NCBI RefSeq assembly: GCF_030445035.2
Contig: NC_080679.1
Location: 120,873,992-120,937,991, forward strand
Reading direction: 5' to 3'
DNA length: 64,000 nt
Origin: Dasypus novemcinctus
Lineage: Eukaryota; Chordata; Mammalia; Cingulata; Dasypodidae
Shown here piece after piece: positions 49,201 to 59,525 of the stretch; the stretch's first letter is position 1; each line of letters opens with the position of its first letter. Under the pieces are notes generated by a model. That model was not told where the DNA came from and did not search any database. It saw nothing but the letters and a program-made list of their open reading frames with translations. A program made the position numbers and the translations under genes.

Positions 49201-49675
49201 GCCTTCTGCCCAAACTTCGGGTACATCTTTAAAGGGGAGCTGTGAGGCTGTAGATTGGCTGGTTTCACTGAGCAGAACAGTCTCCTTTCTTCCTGCAGAG
49301 GGAGAGTTACCACCACAGTTGGAGGCTTTGGTGGTCTGAGGGTTAGCGTGGATTGGCCCACAGTGTTAAAGGTAATCTGAGCTTGTAGTTTAGACAGCAG
49401 GTCCCAACCCAAGAAGGAGACTGGGCATTCTGGGAGATACAGGAACTTGTGAGTGACTACTTTAACCTCAGTGGTAAAGGTTCTGGATTGGAGAGTGGGC
49501 CACTGGGTGCTTTTACCAGTTGCTGGTAGTGGCCTGCCTTTTTGATAATGGCCCAACTGGCCTGGTCATCACAGTGTTGAGGCCCAGGGTCGACCATCCT
49601 ATGCATGGTGCAGCCCCCAATTTGGACTCCAACCATAGGCTCTGAGGGGCTGAGAGAATAGGATCCTGGTCTTTT
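46209..49675 (-). pseudogene. pol: ERV-C pro-pol pseudogene
   Basis: Order on the minus strand: protease, reverse transcriptase, RNase H, integrase. The protease active site reads VDPGP instead of V-D-T-G-A (49580-49594), followed by LPECPVSFLGWDLL. RT shows PVQDLRAVN, LNLKDAFFCVRVAPQSQPIF and the catalytic box YVAD in place of Y-V-D-D (48638-48649). RNase H begins FTHVSS where F-T-D-G-S-S is expected (47741-47758), but retains YTDSKYAF. Integrase keeps the His-His/Cys-Cys zinc site (about 46980-47110), VDFT, SDD and the Glu of KVER. The longest surviving frame is 224 codons (47545-46871, RNase H end plus integrase start). Multiple stops and frameshifts occur. In an intact virus these enzymes copy and insert the genome; here they cannot. 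Confidence 0.93.
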
Positions 49676-51310
49676 CTAATAATCTTCATCAGAGTCCTCT
49701 ATTCCTGCAAGTCTGTCGAGCTGATTTGCATGTTTTTCTTCCTTATTTCTGTGAACCCGGGGTTTAGTTTGTGGTTCCCCATTTGCTCTCCTGGCTGATG
49801 TTTTGGCCGCCTTCTAAGAGGCGATGAGGTTGAGCAGTCTGTTGGGGCACTTCTGCTTCCAGTGTCCTTCCTCCTTGCAGTACGTGCACTGATTTTGCCC
49901 TAGAGTGCCCCCCCCCCTTCTTGGAGCAGGGGCATGCTAGTTTACTTCCCTTGGCACAGGGTTGTTTCTTTCAACTATTGCTGGTGAAAGAACATCTGCT
50001 TTCTTTTTCATTTTCTGATTTTTCTCTCCTGATTTCTATATCACAGTTGACGTAAAACTTGGTGGCTACCTCCATAAGCTGGAAAATGTTCATACCAGTG
50101 AACCTGTCTAACTTCTCTAGCTTTCTTTGGATGTTGGCCTGTGATTGGGCAACAAATGCTGTCCTGATCATTGTTTGGCTTTTGGGAGTGTCCAGGTTAA
50201 AGGGCATGTATACACAAAACACCTCGCACAGTTGCCCATAGAATTGAGCAGGACTTTCATCTAGAGTCTGTAGGACTTGGGTGGTCTTTGCCATGTTTAC
50301 GGCTTTTTGACTGCCAGCTCTGAACCCTTCAACTAAGGACCTGTGGAAAGTTTCTAGTCGGTTGAGCCCAGTTGTGTCATTGGCATCCCATTGGGGGTCC
50401 TCTTCTGCGAACTGTGTGTGGGCATATTGGTCACTGTCCAGGGTTCCCTCAGGTAGATGTTCTTTGAAACAGGTTAGAGCCCCTTGTGTGACTCATACTC
50501 TCTCCTTAAAGTTGAGTAAGGCCATGAGGAATTGTTTGCAGCCAGCCCAGGTTGGTTTGTGGGTCTGTATGATGGACTGAAAGAAGTCTGTCATGGCCTG
50601 AGTCTTCTCTGAGTATGGTGGGGTGTGATTTTTCCAGTTAAAGAGGTCGGTGATAGTGAAGGGTTGGTACATGAACATTCAGTCTCCTCCTTGGACTGGC
50701 CGTCAGCATCATAATAAATTGGAGCTCCATCCTCATGGATGCTCCTTTGGGGTGCTACTCGAACGCAGGGCGTAGGGCGGCCCTCCTCCCTGCTCCACCT
50801 GTCCCTGGGGCTCCCTGTAGTCTGAGTTGTCATCTTTCAGGGGCTCCTTCCTGACTGATGGTTGGCACTTGTGCCTGGGAGTACAGCACCACACTGCCAG
50901 GGGTGGACATTGGCGGAGACAGCAGCTGCAAAGGTGAAGAGGCTGCACTGTGTGGGGAAAGTGGCTGTGGGGACGGTGATGCTGCACTGCTTGAGGAAAG
51001 TGGCTGCAGGAATGGCAGGGCTGCACTGCTTGAGGAAAATGGCTGAGGGAGTGGCAGGTCTGTGCTGCTTGAGGAAAGTGGCTTCAGAAATGGTGGGGCT
51101 GTGCTGCTTGGGGAAAATGGCTGTGGTAACAGCAAGGCTGTGCAGCTTGAGGAAAGCAGCTGCAGGAAAGTTGGCCATGCTAATTCACAAAGCGTTCTAA
51201 GCCTCCCTGGCTGAAACTTTATGCTGTATACATTTCCATGGAATTCCTGGGGAAAGTTTTTCAGCTTACCACCTAGTGGGGTCCTACTTTGTGCTGGCTG
51301 TGCCCCTCAT
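49676..51310 (-). pseudogene. gag: ERV-C gag pseudogene
   Basis: A candidate start is the ATG at 51308-51310, followed after one apparent extra base by G-A-Q, which would fit the myristoylated M-G-x start of gammaretroviral Gag. Matrix-like LGGKLKNFPQEF and LRTLCELAWPTF follow. Then come a 13-residue repeat tract (50942-51175), a p12-like Pro-rich part with PPYALR, capsid beginning PFTITDLFNWKNHTPPYSEK, a homology segment ESPAQFYGQLCE, and one C-x2-C-x4-H-x4-C zinc knuckle (CTYCKEEGHWKQKC, 49847-49888). It ends with a single TAG at 49676-49678, in frame with pro. Premature stops and frameshifts occur (for example between matrix and capsid, and in the capsid at about 50493). The tandem tract is extra relative to Gag of this class as I know it. 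Confidence 0.9.
50942..51175 (-). repeat. Six-copy 39-bp tandem repeat in gag
   Basis: Six units with exact 39-base period, consensus near GCTGCACTGCTTGAGGAAAG plus about 19 more variable bases. 39 is 13 codons, so the expansion would have kept frame. Copies have diverged by point changes. Confidence 0.93.
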
Positions 51311-51879
51311 AGAAACTTACAGTGCCTCTTAGCCTTAGCAGGTCAGTATAAACCCCCAACTCAGATGAAGAGCCCCAGAAGTTACCTTCACTGCCCTTGA
51401 CCAGATGAGGCCCCCATGGAACCACAGATCGGAACTCTACTCTTAACCCACAGAAGTATGTCTCTGCATCTCACTCAGTCTCCACAGTTACATACACACA
51501 GCCACATGCGTTCCCTTCCTTTCTTGGACTTAGAGAAGACGGCTTTCTCTCTTCTCCTCGGGAACACTAGGGTCTTCTCAGGAGTTGATCAGGTTCCCCT
51601 CCTAAGTTTTCAGAGTTAGGCTTTTCCTGCACTATGCCCCTGGAAGGGGGGGTGTCTTACCTGTCTGGCATGCACAGCTCCTTTGCTTCATTCTCAGGGT
51701 CTCCTTCAAACCCTCCAGTGCCTCGTTTCTCCAGGAGGGCTCAGGCAGAGTCCACAACCTCTTTCTGGACTAAAGGGGTCCAGGAACGTCGTGAGCTGGG
51801 GTTAGTCTGAGCCTTCCTGGCCTTCCCAGAGGTGTCCAAGAGAGGCAACCAACAGTTGTCATCTCTGGCCTTCACAGAG
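51311..51879 (-). other. ERV-C 5' leader
   Basis: Between the primer site and the gag start. It would carry packaging and splice-donor signals, but I do not identify them individually. Confidence 0.5.
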
Positions 51880-51897
51880 ATCTTGGATGAGAACCCA
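51880..51897 (-). other. ERV-C primer-binding site, tRNA-Pro-like
   Basis: The minus-strand sequence TGGGTTCTCATCCAAGAT matches the classic tRNA-Pro primer site at about 13 of 18 positions; three of the five differences read as G-to-A. It lies four bases from the 5' LTR. Confidence 0.7.
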
Positions 51898-51901
51898 GAA
51901 A

Positions 51902-52331
51902 TGTTATGGTAGCAGACAGAAGTTGGTGGTCATGGTATTGAAGGCCAGGACATGAGAAATCTCTGAGAAGGAAGATTTATTTCAACTGGCTGGGCCCAGC
52001 AGATTTCTGTCCAAAAAACCAAGCCTTGAGCAAGATTTCCAGGTCCTTTTTATACAGAGTATTTAGGAGCTGGGGCCAAGCAGCACTTTTGGCATGAAAA
52101 GGACTTTCTTTGTTAGTTTCTTAGGGTTTAGGGGTTTGTTTGGAATAAGGTAAGCTTGAATTAACATACTACCCACAGTCCCCTGGATATAAGCTCTAAC
52201 ATACATTCAATCTACATCCTTCCTGAATATACAAAGCCTATAGAATCTATAGCACCCATTTGGCTTTTTGGAAACTGGGCAAACTTTGATACAGAATTAT
52301 ATAAGTTTGAATACATGAGCAGGCCATATTA
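51902..52331 (-). repeat. ERV-C 5' LTR
   Basis: Partner of 43445-43877. TATAAAAAG (52046-52054) and AATAAA (51977-51982) on the minus strand give a promoter and polyadenylation layout driving transcription leftward into gag. Confidence 0.9.
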
Positions 52332-52595
52332 ATGTAACCTATGGACTATAGTTAACAATATTGTAATGTTCTTACATCAATGTCAAAGAAGTACTATGTT
52401 AATAATAGGGGTATATGGAGAAAATATACCAAATGTACACTATAGATCATAATGGTAATATTCTGATGATATCTCATAATCTGTAACCAATATTCTACAG
52501 CAATGTAATGTGTTGATAGGAGGGTGTTGTATGGGAATTCTTTACACATGCATGCTTGTTTTGTAAATTTACAACTTCTCTTAAATATATATGGA
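52332..52595 (+). repeat. Lineage L1-type 3' end, right part (split by ERV-C)
   Basis: ACCTATGGACTATAGTTAAC…ATTGTAATGTTCTTACATCAATG continues the segment left of ERV-C and matches the unsplit copy at 21690-21800. It ends near ACAACTTCTCTTAAATATATATGG. Confidence 0.65.
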
Positions 52596-53878
52596 GAAAT
52601 GCCCAGTCCTGTTTTAAGAATGGATTACCACAATAGATTCTGCCAATGGGGGCAGCCAATGTACAGGCACTGTATCAATCACCGAAATATGCCAAAAAAG
52701 AAACAAAAAGGGAAAAAATATAACTCCTGCTATTGAGGAACTTAAAACCCAATTGAACACTGTAATAAAGTTTAAAATAAATATTTAATATTTTTACTAG
52801 CTGGGTTAGCATTATGTGAGTAAAGGGGATGATATTGTTATGATTCTGACAGGGAATGAAAACTTTTTAAATGAGATACAATTGCATTCCACCTTGATTT
52901 GGGGAGGGGTGGTGGGGAGGGCATAAGACTTATTTTCCTAGAAAATGTCACCAGCTCTCTTAGTCAATATAAGGCCAAAAGAAATCATGAGACCCAACTC
53001 CAACTCTCTTTTTCTTGAATACATTTATTCTGTTCTCAAATTCAAAAATAGTAAATGTTTGAATTCCCACTATTTGTAAGACACCCTGTTAAGTACCAAA
53101 GAAGAGAGTAAAGTAAATGGCAGAAGCAAGGTTACTTTTGGGGTCATCTAACTGTACAGTGTCTTCACTCTGAGCCCCCTGACTCCATTCATCAAACAGA
53201 TGTGATATGTGAGAAGCCTGCCTGCCAGTCTAACTCCAAAGAACCTAAAGAAATACAAACCAGCAATCTAAAGAAAAAATAAAAACAATGTAATTGTGGC
53301 AGTAGTCTGATTTTTATTTTCCAACCATTTAGCTCTAATGTGGAGCCCACGGTAATAGGGCTATTTAGTATTATTGTGAGCACTGCTCTATTCTGTCATG
53401 GGAACGACTTTTCAGGGAATTATATCTAAAAATATTATCGTCATATTCTTCTTTATCACTCAAATGGTAGAGATTATACCAAGAACAGGACATTTTCCCA
53501 AAAATAATAATAGATAATCATGTTCTTTGATGAGGACTATAATGAAGGCATAAAATAGACTGGGAGAAAAGTATACATTCAGTCTTGTGACAAACATTTC
53601 AATGTGCTGAAAATTGCAACCATTAATCTATTTGTATGGCAGGCTTTGGCTGGAGTCTCACGGGAATTGGAGAATGTCATATCCTATATCACTTTCTCTC
53701 TTGAGAAGAAAATTATTCATTTGGTGGAATATGGAAGAATACAAACTGAACATGCAAATTTACTATTCCAAACTACATATGGATACATTTTTCCCACCAA
53801 CTCTGCAAAAACCATTTTCAGGCATCATATGACCCAATTACTATTATTAATTAGCTTTATAGGGCTGTACTCACAGAG
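52596..53878. other. Unique DNA, nothing recognised
   Basis: No assignable feature; a 98-codon frame at 53604-53900 has no domain. Confidence 0.4.
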
Positions 53879-53890
53879 TCACTTGCTTTT

Positions 53891-54241
53891 TTTTTTTTAA
53901 GATATATTTTATTTATTTCTCTGCACCACCTTGCTGTTTGCACTTGCCATGTCTTCTTGTTGTGTGCTGATCCTCTTTCTCAGGAGGCACCAGGAACCAA
54001 TCTCAGGACCTCTGGTATGGGAGGAAGGTGCTCATTTGCCTGAGCCACCTCCGCTCCCCACTTTGTTGTGTCTCTCATTGTGTCTCTTGTTGTTTCGTCT
54101 TGCCATGCCAGCTTGCCCTCGCCTACCTGATGCATCAGCTCACTGTCTTACTAATCTTCTTTAGGAAGAACCAGGAACTGAACCTGGAGCCTCCCGTGTA
54201 GTAGGCTGGAGCTCAATTGCTTGAGCCACATCTGCTTTCCT
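53891..54241 (-). mobile_element. Dimeric tRNA-derived SINE (DAS-like)
   Basis: Minus strand, two tRNA-like heads (plus-strand traces GCCTGAGCCACCTCCGCTCC at about 54037 and GCTTGAGCCACATCTGCTTTCC at about 54218). Target duplication GTCACTTGCTTT (53879-53890) and GTCACCTGCTTT (54242-54253). Confidence 0.87.
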
Positions 54242-54253
54242 GTCACCTGCTTT

Positions 54254-54992
54254 GAAAGGGGAATTAAAGTAACTTTCTAAGTTAAAGAATCATTGTCAGT
54301 GTGACAAAAATTATACATCACAATGTTCTTATGGGGCCAAGTTTTCTACAGAAGGAAAAGAAATAAACATTTATAGGAGTCACTAAAATTTTCTATGGAA
54401 AAAAAAGAGTAGTTCAATGAAATGTTTAAATATTTATCAATTGGGGTGATAACCATAGATTAAGGTTTGCAAATGCAGTTGGAGTCAGGCTTTCCTTAAA
54501 TTATTGTTATTTTTTTGCATTTTCTGACCTAGCCAACAGATTAATTACAGAGATCTTTCCTGAATCAGGTACAGTAATATCAGCCACACATTTCAAATGA
54601 GCTCAGGACCTGATCTTCCATGATGTGTGCTGACTATGAGACAAAATACCTACAAGAGAATTCTAGAAAAATGAAAACTGAGTATAACTCACTTTCAGTA
54701 CTGTCTATAAATAACATTGTTCACTTTGCTTTAAAAAATCTTTTAAAATAAACTTTGTTAATTACATATGTTTTTGAGTAAAGCAGAGTCTTGGGGGAAC
54801 TGGCCTGTTTTGGTATTGAGTTTGGTCATAGATAAATGGGAACTTCTGCTAATACGAATGGAAAGTACTACCCACTGCCCAATCCCAGGGAAAATAGATA
54901 CTAACAAGGCAACCAGGATCAGCAAAAACAGGAACTGGTTTAGAGAGAGTTTGAGTTATACTCTATCATATGTGCATCCTGATTTTACCACA
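54254..54992. other. Unique DNA, nothing recognised
   Basis: No assignable feature. Confidence 0.4.
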
Positions 54993-55460
54993 TGTAATAA
55001 GTTGAATGATGGTCACCACAAAAGGTAGGTCATGTTCAAATCCCTGGAAACTGTAAATGCTACCTTGTTTGGCAAAAGGGTCTTTGTAGATGTAATCAGT
55101 GAAGATCCTGAGGTGAGGTCATCCTAGATTATTTGGGATGGCCCTAAATCTAGTGACAAGTGTCCTTAAAAGGACAAAAAGGAGAAGACAGAGGCAGATG
55201 AGGGGGAGGCAATGAGAACACCGAGGCTGAGATGAAAGCGATGTGGCTACAAGTTAAGGAATGCTAAGGATTGCCAGCAGCACCAGAGGCTATTACTGAG
55301 GCTTTGAACAGATTCTGCCTCGCAGCCTCCAGGAGGAGCCAAACTTGCTGACATCTTGACTTCAGACTTCTGGCCTCCAGAACTGTGGAGGAATAAATTT
55401 CTATGTTTTAAGCCAATACGTTTGTGGCAATTTTTACAGGAGCTCTAGGAAACTAACATA
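54993..55460 (+). repeat. MLT1-type MaLR LTR
   Basis: Sense MLT1: GTTGAATGATGGTCACC, GGCAAAAGGGTCTTTGTAGATG, GAGGTCATCCTAGATTATTTGGG, AAGGAATGCTAAGGATTGCC, CTTCTGGCCTCCAGAACTGTGG, AATAAATTTCTATG and GGAAACTAACATA. Confidence 0.85.
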
Positions 55461-55624
55461 TCATGTAATCCTACGTGAAATGGTAAAGAAGGACTATACA
55501 AAAAAAGAACTCACTGTTGATAAGAAAAAAAACAAGATAGAAAAGACATTTCTTTAATTGTCCAAACTAATGGGAAGATACAGTGCATACATGGCTGAAT
55601 TCTTAGAAACCTGGCCAACAGAGG
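55461..55624. other. Short unique gap
   Basis: Nothing recognised between the two LTRs. Confidence 0.4.
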
Positions 55625-55629
55625 GGAGG

Positions 55630-56119
55630 TGTAGCAGTTTGATGTAGTTATGAATTCCAAAAATAGATATTGGATTATGTTTGTAAACTGGTCTGTACCA
55701 GGGCATGATTAAATTATGATTAGAGCTTTGATGGGGTCCTGTCAGTAGGGTGTTGAGTGCCCACCCTTGGTGGGTGGGGACTCACAGATGAAAGGCATGG
55801 CAAAGGACAGAGTTGGAGGCTTTTGATGTTGGAGTTTTGATGTTGGAGTTTGATGCTGAAGTCTTAAGCTGGAGTCCTGGGAAGTAAGCTCACAGAGGAA
55901 AGAGAAGCAAGTTCTGGAAAGAGAGGAACCCAGGAAGCCTTAAGCCTTGCAGGTGTCAGCAGTCATCTTGCTCCAAAATGTGGAAATAGACTTTGGTGAA
56001 GGAAGTAACCTATGCTTTATGGCCTGGTATCTGTAAACTCCTACCCCACATAAATACCCTTTATAAAAGCCAAAAGGCTTCTGGTATTTTGCATCAGCAC
56101 CCCTTGGCTGATTAATATA
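55630..56119 (+). repeat. Solo LTR of an ERVL/MaLR-like family
   Basis: 490-bp element starting TGTAGCAGTTTGATG and ending near GATTAATATA. Flanked by the 5-bp duplication GGAGG (55625-55629 and 56120-56124). It matches the inverted copy at 19667-20125 along its length. A 5-bp duplication fits ERVL/MaLR insertions. Confidence 0.8.
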
Positions 56120-56264
56120 GGAGGAGAAAAACTGGTTCTGGCAGGATGAGGGAGAAGCTCTGAATGGAAATGACCCAACTGAGATGGAATCTTCTATATA
56201 CTTCCCAAATACAGCACCTAATAAGAAAGACTAATGGCTTTGATTCATAAAAATATCACAATTA

Positions 56265-56640
56265 GGGAAGCAGATGTGGCTCAAGCAGTTGGGTGCCTGC
56301 CTACCGCATAGGAGATCCTGGGTTCGGTTCCCTCTGCCTCCTAGAGAAGATGAACAAGACAGTGAGCTGATGTGATGGGCTGGTGCAGTTAGCTAATGCA
56401 ACAAAGATGATGCAACAAAGAGACATGATGACGAAACACAATGAGGGACACAACAAGCAGGGAGCTCAAGCAACTGGGTACCTCCTCCTGCATGGGAGGT
56501 CCCAGGTTCAGTCCCTGCGGCCTCCTAAAAGAAGATAGCAGACACACAAAGTACACAACAAACAGACACAGAGAGCAGAGAGTGAGCGCAAACAATGGGG
56601 TGGGGGAGAAATAAATACAATAAAATCTTTAAAATATATA
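56265..56640 (+). mobile_element. Dimeric tRNA-derived SINE (DAS-like)
   Basis: Plus strand, head GGGAAGCAGATGTGGCTCAAGCAGTTGGG with B-box-like GGTTCGGTTCC, then a second head (GAGCTCAAGCAACTGGG, B-box-like GGTTCAGTCCC) and an AT-rich tail. Duplication TATCACAATTA (56254-56264 and 56641-56651) is exact over 11 bases. Confidence 0.92.
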
Positions 56641-56651
56641 TATCACAATTA

Positions 56652-58194
56652 AAGAGAACCAATCTGAAGAGAAGGCAGGCTTACCAGTGAGAGTCTGTCG
56701 CAGGCTTGAGCGAAGCAAGGGGAGACTTAGTAAAAACACTAAAGAGTCCCACGAAAGAGCAGAGAAAGGGAAAAGCAGCAGATGCTAACAAATTTGATAT
56801 GCTGGCAGTATGGCTGACATATACAGTATTAGCAGCCTAGAATTACCCACGAAGATGACATGGTATATAGAAAACTGAGCAGTTTGATAGAACCTGATGG
56901 AACATATGAACTGTGCCATTTCTGGTTTTAGTTTAGCCCCTTTCAGAAATCTTAATGAACTCTTCAGAGGTCTATTCTTATTTAGAAGAATGCGAAAGTC
57001 CTTGAGATGGCACAATTTCAATTTTCCTAAATATGTGTGTATTTATTCCAACTGCTTGGCTGACAGTGGGGAATACGAGGCCCCGGCATGCTTAATTCTT
57101 TGCACTGTGTTTAACAGTTGACAGCCACTCTGATATATCAGGACAATTATGCTGTGTGTGTAAAATATTCTTTCATTTGATAACAACAATTTCCCTGTCA
57201 CTTTATGTTGCAGATGTCGCGGGCGAATCATGGTGATGTATTGGCACCATTTAGAGCTTCCTGATATGACAATTTCCCAGTGATTCTAAAACCCCTATCC
57301 CTATTCATATCAGGTTGCAGCCACTGGCCTCTAAATACTCCACTGGCTACAATTTTCTACCTGGAAGCCAGCAAAAAGCATAAAAAGGGGGAAAGAGCAT
57401 ATGTTGATATATAGTGAATGAAATGAAGCAATGGTTTTGAAGTCAGCTTTACCATTTGTTTGCTGTGTAATGTAAGAGGAGCTTCCTACTTGCATAGAGT
57501 CGAAATCTCTGTCTCAGTTAGGAATTTAAAGCTGTTACCAGAAAGATAAACCACATTTTAATGGCTCACCATATAAGGGTTTATTCCTGTTCCTAAAATA
57601 AGAATGAGGAGACAGTCCAGCACTGGTCTGGAAACTGCAAAAATTATAGTAACCCAAGGTCCTTACAGCCATTAATCTGCTATCCTTAGCAGGGGGTATA
57701 AAACCTTAAACCCACTTGGATTTCATGGGGATTCTACCCAACACATCTGCATACCTGCCGGGAAGCTAAGAAAGTATATTTTGGCACGAGGGTAGAAAAG
57801 AAAAGGAAATGCCAAAGGTCCTTAAGTTTCTTAGAGAACTTTTCTGTAAGTCTCATCCAGCTATGTTTTGCTTCCCTCTCCTTGCCCTTCCTTAGTAGCA
57901 ATGAAAGTTGGGATATGCTATTCTTTATCTGGGCACATTGCCTTTTGGAATTAAAAAAGAGGCACTATTTTTAAGAACAGAGGAGGGAAAAAATTAGTCA
58001 TGCAATAAAATATGTATGGAGTGAATTTCACTCACCAGTCATTCAAATAAGCCTTCCTTGACATACTTCAAATTTATTTTCTGCATGGACTTTTGAGTCT
58101 TTGCCCATTGACATGTTATCTCTGCTTGATAAGCACTGCTTATATTTCTTTTAGATTCAAGATTCTTTCTTATAAAATGATTATCCCTTTGCCT
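56652..58194. other. Unique DNA; MIR-like fragment inside
   Basis: No gene recognised. About 57430-57520 (GAAGTCAGCTTTACCATTTG, GCTGTGTAATGTAAG) resembles a short sense MIR remnant. Confidence 0.35.
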
Positions 58195-58265
58195 CCTAAC
58201 GTCCTGACTCATTCATTCACTCTAGCAACATTTATTCTCATCCTACTATGTGCCAGGTTATATTC
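58195..58265 (-). repeat. L2/MIR-type 3'-end fragment, antisense
   Basis: CATTCATTCACTCTAGCAACATTTATTC and CTACTATGTGCCAGG are the antisense form of the conserved 3' ends of L2/MIR. Confidence 0.5.
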
Positions 58266-58554
58266 TGACTAAGCTACTTTACCACTATGCCAAAGAGTGC
58301 AAAATATATTAGCGGAACACATATAGACAGAACACACACACACCTAAACACACTCACATACAGGGATAGACGTCAAAGAATTGCAAAAAATGTAAGAGTT
58401 GACAGGTATATGTAAGATGCAGTGGAACCACTAAGGTGGGTATGATCAGGGAAGATAGAAATCCAGAAGCTTCCCCCATGCCATGTTCTTAACACAAGCT
58501 CCCTCATACCTCAGAGTAAGCCTGTGCTGAATTCTTACACCATAGATTAATTTT

Positions 58555-58935
58555 CCTGTTTTAAAATTTTACATAACTGGAATCATACCATATGTGCTGA
58601 TCTTTATCAGGCACCTTTTGTTCAGCATCATGCAGCTTGTTTGTTTTCATTATTCATGATCTTATTACATGTACTTTATCCATTCTACCATCAATGGGCA
58701 CTTGGATATCTTCCAGTTTTGGAATACTGTGAATGGTATTGCAATAAACATTCTTGTGCATGTTTTTGTTCAATATATGTATTCATTTCTAATTAGGAGT
58801 AGAATTGCTGGGATGTTACCATGTACATATTTGGTTATTTTTTGGAGGTGTTGTTCAAAAGTTTCCAGTGTAGCTATAACAACTTTACTCAATGCACAAG
58901 AAAGTTATGGTTGTTCCACATTCTGATCAACACAT
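58555..58935 (-). repeat. L1M fragment
   Basis: Antisense L1M: ACTGGAATCATACCATATGTGC, TATCCATTCTACCATCAATGGGCACTTGG, GGTATTGCAATAAACATTC and GTAGAATTGCTGGGATG. Confidence 0.7.
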
Positions 58936-59354
58936 GGTATTGAATGTAATCACATCTTAATTCTGATTTTCTCTTTGAAATCTGTCTTTTCTCCCATCTT
59001 TAACATCCCAGTAAATGGCATAGTTGCATTCCACACATTGTGTCTACATTGATTTCTCTCTCCATCTCACTCTCTAAATCCAGTGAAGTACAATGGTGGA
59101 CATTATATTTCTAAACACCTTCCAAATGTGTCTGCTTCTCTCTCTCTCTCCATCTCCACCTTCCTAATCTAAACAACCACTATCCCTCACTTGGTCAACT
59201 ATAACAGCTTCCTAACTAAACTCCGCATTTTTCTTGCTCCCTCCCATTGATTCTTCCTACAGCAGCCAGAGAGATTTTCAAAAGTAAATTGGATCCTTTC
59301 ACATTCCTGTTTAAAAACTCTGTGTAAAATATTTTTAAATCAGATTGTAATGTT
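58936..59354. other. Unique DNA, nothing recognised
   Basis: Includes a short (TC)n at about 59135-59148. Confidence 0.4.
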
Positions 59355-59525
59355 TTCAAGCCTCATCCATCTTGTAGCTTTTATCAGTATTTCATCCTTT
59401 TCATGGCTGGATAATATTCCATATGATGCATATATCAAATTTCATGTATCCATTTGACTTATGATGGATATTTGAGTTGTTTACACCTTTTGGCTATTGC
59501 AAATAGAACTGCTATGGACATTTGT
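59355..59525 (-). repeat. L1M segment, inverted 5' part
   Basis: Antisense: TGTTTTCAAGCCTCATCCATC, CATGGCTGGATAATATTCC, GATATTTGAGTTGTTTACACC. In a normal L1 this lies immediately 5' of the sense segment that starts at about 59530, so it is the inverted 5' part of one insertion. Confidence 0.65.

Larger units (their letters stand above)
43445..52331 (-). mobile_element. ERV-C: full-length gammaretrovirus-like provirus, inactivated
   Basis: Two LTRs of about 430 bp bracket an 8.0-kb interior. On the minus strand the order is: 5' LTR (right), primer site, gag, pro, pol, env, polypurine tract, 3' LTR (left). The flanks share ATGT (43441-43444 and 52332-52335). LTR-to-LTR difference by my eye is about 16% of positions, mostly transitions. 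At a generic mammalian neutral rate that suggests several tens of millions of years, an inference that depends on the rate. Every coding region is interrupted, so no product is expected from the whole. Confidence 0.93.

Noticed and set aside
50830-51200. CRISPR-like array or a repeat-protein gene at the 39-bp repeats
   Set aside because: Units are directly tandem without unique spacers, in a mammalian provirus; they are a gag minisatellite.
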